NCBI GenBank assembly: GCA_964625125.1
Contig: CAZVAP010000031.1
Coordinates: forward strand, 1-8,317
DNA length: 8,317 bases
Source: CAZVAP01 sp964625125
Lineage (GTDB): Bacteria; Patescibacteriota; Gracilibacteria; Absconditabacterales; Absconditicoccaceae
Reading direction: 5' to 3'
Positions 6,410 through 8,317 of this stretch are shown here, one piece after another (the stretch's first letter is position 1; the number at the start of each line of letters is the position of its first letter). Under the pieces are notes generated by a model. The model was not told the origin of the DNA. It saw only the letters and a list, made by a program, of their open reading frames with translations, and searched no databases. A program made the position numbers and the translations under genes.

Positions 6410-7084
6410 ATGTTGTTAAATTTAGCTTCAGATGTTCCTTTTATTTTAGATAAATGACATTACTTTTTTTTTGATAGAAAAAATCTAGAGAATTTACTGC
6501 CTAATTTTTTTTCTAGATTAAAAAAATTTCCACCAGATATTTTTGTTATTACAGGTCCAGGTTATTTTTCTTCTACTAGAATATGAGTAGAAGTAATAAA
6601 CATTTTATCCTTTTTAGGTAAATTTAAGGTAATTTATTGGTTAGATAAAATATCTTTATTCCAGCAATTTTTAAACCAAAATGATTTAGAAGTTATTTAT
6701 TTATTTTCTGGTAATAAAAGGATTTTCATAAAGACATTGTCTGACTCTTATGAATTAATTAATAAATGTGAAAATCCTTCAGAGGAATTTTTTTCTGGTA
6801 TTGTGTCTAATAAAGATATTATCNNNNNNNNNNNNNNNNNNNNNNNNNNNNNNNNNNNNNNNNNNNNNNNNNNNNNNNNNNNNNNNNNNNNNNNNNNNNN
6901 NNNNNNNNNNNNNNNNNNNNNNNATGTTTCATCTCAATTAAATAAAATTAAAAATGATTTGTTAAATATATTTGATTTATCTAGTTCTCAAGTAAAAGTT
7001 TGAGATTTTACAAAATTATCTTTATCTAGAAATAGAGAACCTTATATGAGAACTCCTTATTATTATATTTCTTTTACCTGATAG
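6410..7084 (+). CDS. tsaB: TsaB-like protein (t6A biosynthesis), interrupted by assembly gap
   Basis: TsaB pairs with TsaD and TsaE to make the N6-threonylcarbamoyl group on A37 of ANN-reading tRNAs. GPGYFSSTRIG at residues 49-59 matches the GPGSFTGLRIG signature, with Gly59 coded by UGA. The C-terminal EPYMRTPYYYI resembles the P-x-Y-x-R ending of TsaB. The part before the motif is about 15 residues shorter than usual, and the family's early IDTS motif is not recognisable (LNLASDVPF instead). The frame is open for 138 codons to the N run, and 53 codons are readable after it in the same coordinate frame, although the true gap length is unknown. It ends TGA (Gly) then TAG. It lies 17 nt after the terminator, so it needs its own promoter or read-through. 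Confidence 0.72.
6824..6923. other. Assembly gap of 100 N
   Basis: Exactly 100 ambiguous bases lie inside the tsaB-like gene. A round 100 is a common scaffold placeholder, so the real distance and the missing residues are unknown. Confidence 0.99.
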
Positions 7085-7145
7085 GGGAAGCATTATTAAA
7101 TTTAAAAATACCATTTAAAGAGTTTTATCTAAATAATTTATAAAT

Positions 7146-8228
7146 ATGAAGAAACTACTTATTGACTTACTTAGAATTCCATCAGTTTCTTCAGACATTT
7201 CTCAGTTACATAAAATAGTTGATTATGTAGAAAACTATTTCTCTGGTATAGACTGTATTATAGAAAAATTTGAATTCAATAATAAACCTTCAATTGTAGT
7301 TAAAAATTTTGAAGGAAAAAAAGCTGATATTGTTTTAAACTGACATTTGGATGTAGTTCCTCCTTCAGAAGAAAATCAGTTTGATCCTTATGAAGAAAAT
7401 TGAAAAATATATGCAAGAGGTGCTTGAGATATGAAATCTTGAGTAGCTATAATGATGAAATTAATGAAAGATTTACTAAAAGCTGGTTTTAGTAAGAAAA
7501 AAATTAGCTTAATTTTAACTACAGATGAAGAAGTAGGTGGTTTTGATTGAGTAAAAAAATTAGTTAATTTATGATATACTGGTAATATTGTTTTAATTCC
7601 AGATGCTTGATATCTTGATAAAATAGTTTATGCAGGAAAAGGATTTATTCATTTGGATTTAGAATTTTATGGAAAATCGGCTCATGCAAGTAGATGTTGG
7701 TTAGGTGATAATGCTATTGATAATATGATTAATTTTTACACTTTTATTAAGTCTTATATCCAAGACGATAAAAAACTTTATTATGATGATAATCATTGGG
7801 GCAGTTCAGTTTGTTTAGATGTAGTAGAATGAGGTAAAGCTACTAATATGTTATGTGATTTAGTAAAAGCAAAAATTGATATTAGGTTTACTGAAGATTT
7901 TACTTTGGATAGTTTATTAGATCTTATTGATAAAGGCTTGAAAAGATTTAATGGAAAACTTGTTAATTTATTAACAGGTGATTTGTTATTTTCTTCTCCT
8001 GATAATATTGAAATTCAAAAATACTATAAAATAGCAAAAAATTATATTCCAAATGTTGAATTAGGAAAGGAGCATTGAGGGTCTGATTGAAGATTTTTTT
8101 CTGCTGCTTGAAGTATAGTATTGTTACATAGACCTACCTTTGGAAATGGCCATTGAAAAAAGGAATGGGTTAAAGTTAAAGATATGGAAATAATTTATAA
8201 TATTTATAAGGATTTTATTTTATTATAA
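7146..8228 (+). CDS. M20-family metallopeptidase/deacylase (ArgE/DapE/CPG2-like)
   Basis: This is a 360-aa zinc hydrolase of family M20. Motifs in order: NGHLDVVPP with metal ligand His67 and Asp69; GAGDMKSG with bridging Asp95; TTDEEVGG with catalytic Glu128 and ligand Glu129; IPDAG with Asp153 as the probable third-site ligand; GKSAHAS with His180 of the dimerisation domain; GSDGRFFSAAG; and NGHGKKEW with a final His336 ligand. All catalytic positions are present, so it should be active. Twelve of 32 glycines are TGA, including those in the GHLD and GAGDMK motifs. Substrate is unclear: family members cleave N-acyl amino acids, succinyl-diaminopimelate or dipeptides. No signal peptide is evident, so it is probably cytoplasmic, perhaps a peptidase for scavenged peptides. 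It begins 61 nt after tsaB and ends 6 nt before the next start. Confidence 0.93.
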
Positions 8229-8234
8229 TTTTTA

Positions 8235-8317
8235 ATGTGCTGAATATTTGCTTATGTTTGAGAAAAAACATATCAACTTTAAAAGAAATACAAGCAAGGA
8301 ATTGAAAAGTAATAGGA
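8235..8317 (+). CDS. Start of class II glutamine amidotransferase-like gene; frame breaks, 3' end outside window
   Basis: Six nucleotides after the peptidase stop, an ATG opens MCGIFAYVGEK when UGA is read as Gly (residues 3 and 9). MCGI-x-x-Y-x-G is the N-terminus of Ntn-type glutamine amidotransferases such as GlmS, with Cys2 as nucleophile after Met removal. In this frame TAA follows at 8280-8282 after only 15 codons. Both other forward frames stay open from the A6 run (8263-8268) to the window end, so a one-base gain or loss there would restore the ORF. A sequencing error in the homopolymer, a true frameshift or programmed slippage are all possible. Too little is visible to choose between GlmS, PurF or AsnB-like enzymes. 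The 6-nt gap leaves no room for a glmS ribozyme. Confidence 0.55.

Noticed and set aside
6401..6418. ATG at 6405 as the tsaB start
   Set aside because: That frame ends at TAA after four codons; the ATG at 6410 opens the long frame with the TsaB signature.
6570..6593. Perfect 8-bp inverted repeat CTTCTACT/AGTAGAAG inside tsaB
   Set aside because: It lies in the conserved GPGYFSSTRIG coding segment, and such short repeats are expected by chance in a sequence of this length.
8229..8234. glmS ribozyme upstream of the amidotransferase-like start
   Set aside because: Only six nucleotides separate it from the peptidase stop codon, and no ribozyme sequence could fit.
1..8317. CRISPR array, transposon, prophage, toxin-antitoxin or defence genes
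   Set aside because: No spaced direct repeats, transposase-like or phage-like proteins were found; nearly every base is assigned to housekeeping genes or short gaps.

Overview
The window comes from an AT-rich bacterium that reads UGA as glycine (translation table 25). This points to the candidate phyla Gracilibacteria (BD1-5) or Absconditabacteria (SR1) of the Patescibacteria/CPR. About 50 in-frame TGA codons sit inside conserved proteins, often at invariant glycines (IF-1, S13, S11, alpha subunit, L13, M20 peptidase). All 16 genes with a visible end stop at TAA (10) or TAG (6), never TGA. A standard-code gene finder splits or misses most of these genes. Every arginine codon I could find is AGA or AGG, and no CGN codon was seen in any reading frame used.

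Layout, all on the + strand. (1) 1-141: the 3' part of tRNA-Arg(UCU) and a complete tRNA-Glu(CUC). (2) 163-1248: infC-rpmI-rplT (IF-3, L35, L20). (3) 1274-1357: tRNA-Leu(UAA), followed by a long hairpin with no U-tract (1369-1426) and tandem TATAAT boxes. (4) 1462-6351: a translation/transcription operon, probable rpsU, then rplU, infA, rpmJ, rpsM, rpsK, rpsD, rpoA, rplQ, rplM, rpsI, closed by a clear intrinsic terminator at 6368-6392. (5) 6410-7084: a short tsaB-like gene interrupted by a 100-N assembly gap. (6) 7146-8228: an M20 metallopeptidase. (7) 8235-end: the beginning of a class II glutamine amidotransferase-like gene whose frame breaks after 15 codons.

Regions 2 and 4 encode ribosomal proteins of both subunits, two initiation factors and the RNA polymerase alpha subunit, so the window is a core information-processing locus. 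The infA-to-rplQ block plus rplM-rpsI follows the usual bacterial order. rpsU and rplU placed just upstream of infA, and tRNA genes flanking infC-rpmI-rplT without visible terminators, are less usual. Gene gaps in the operon are 4-39 nt with no overlaps. Starts are ATG, mostly without a Shine-Dalgarno sequence, and often in a TATAATTAAATGG-like context.

I see no CRISPR array, transposon, phage gene, toxin-antitoxin or defence cassette. The unusual biology is the genetic code, the start context, the tRNA/mRNA interleaving, the rpsU leader structure and a few protein-level oddities (S13 insertion, short TsaB, broken amidotransferase start).
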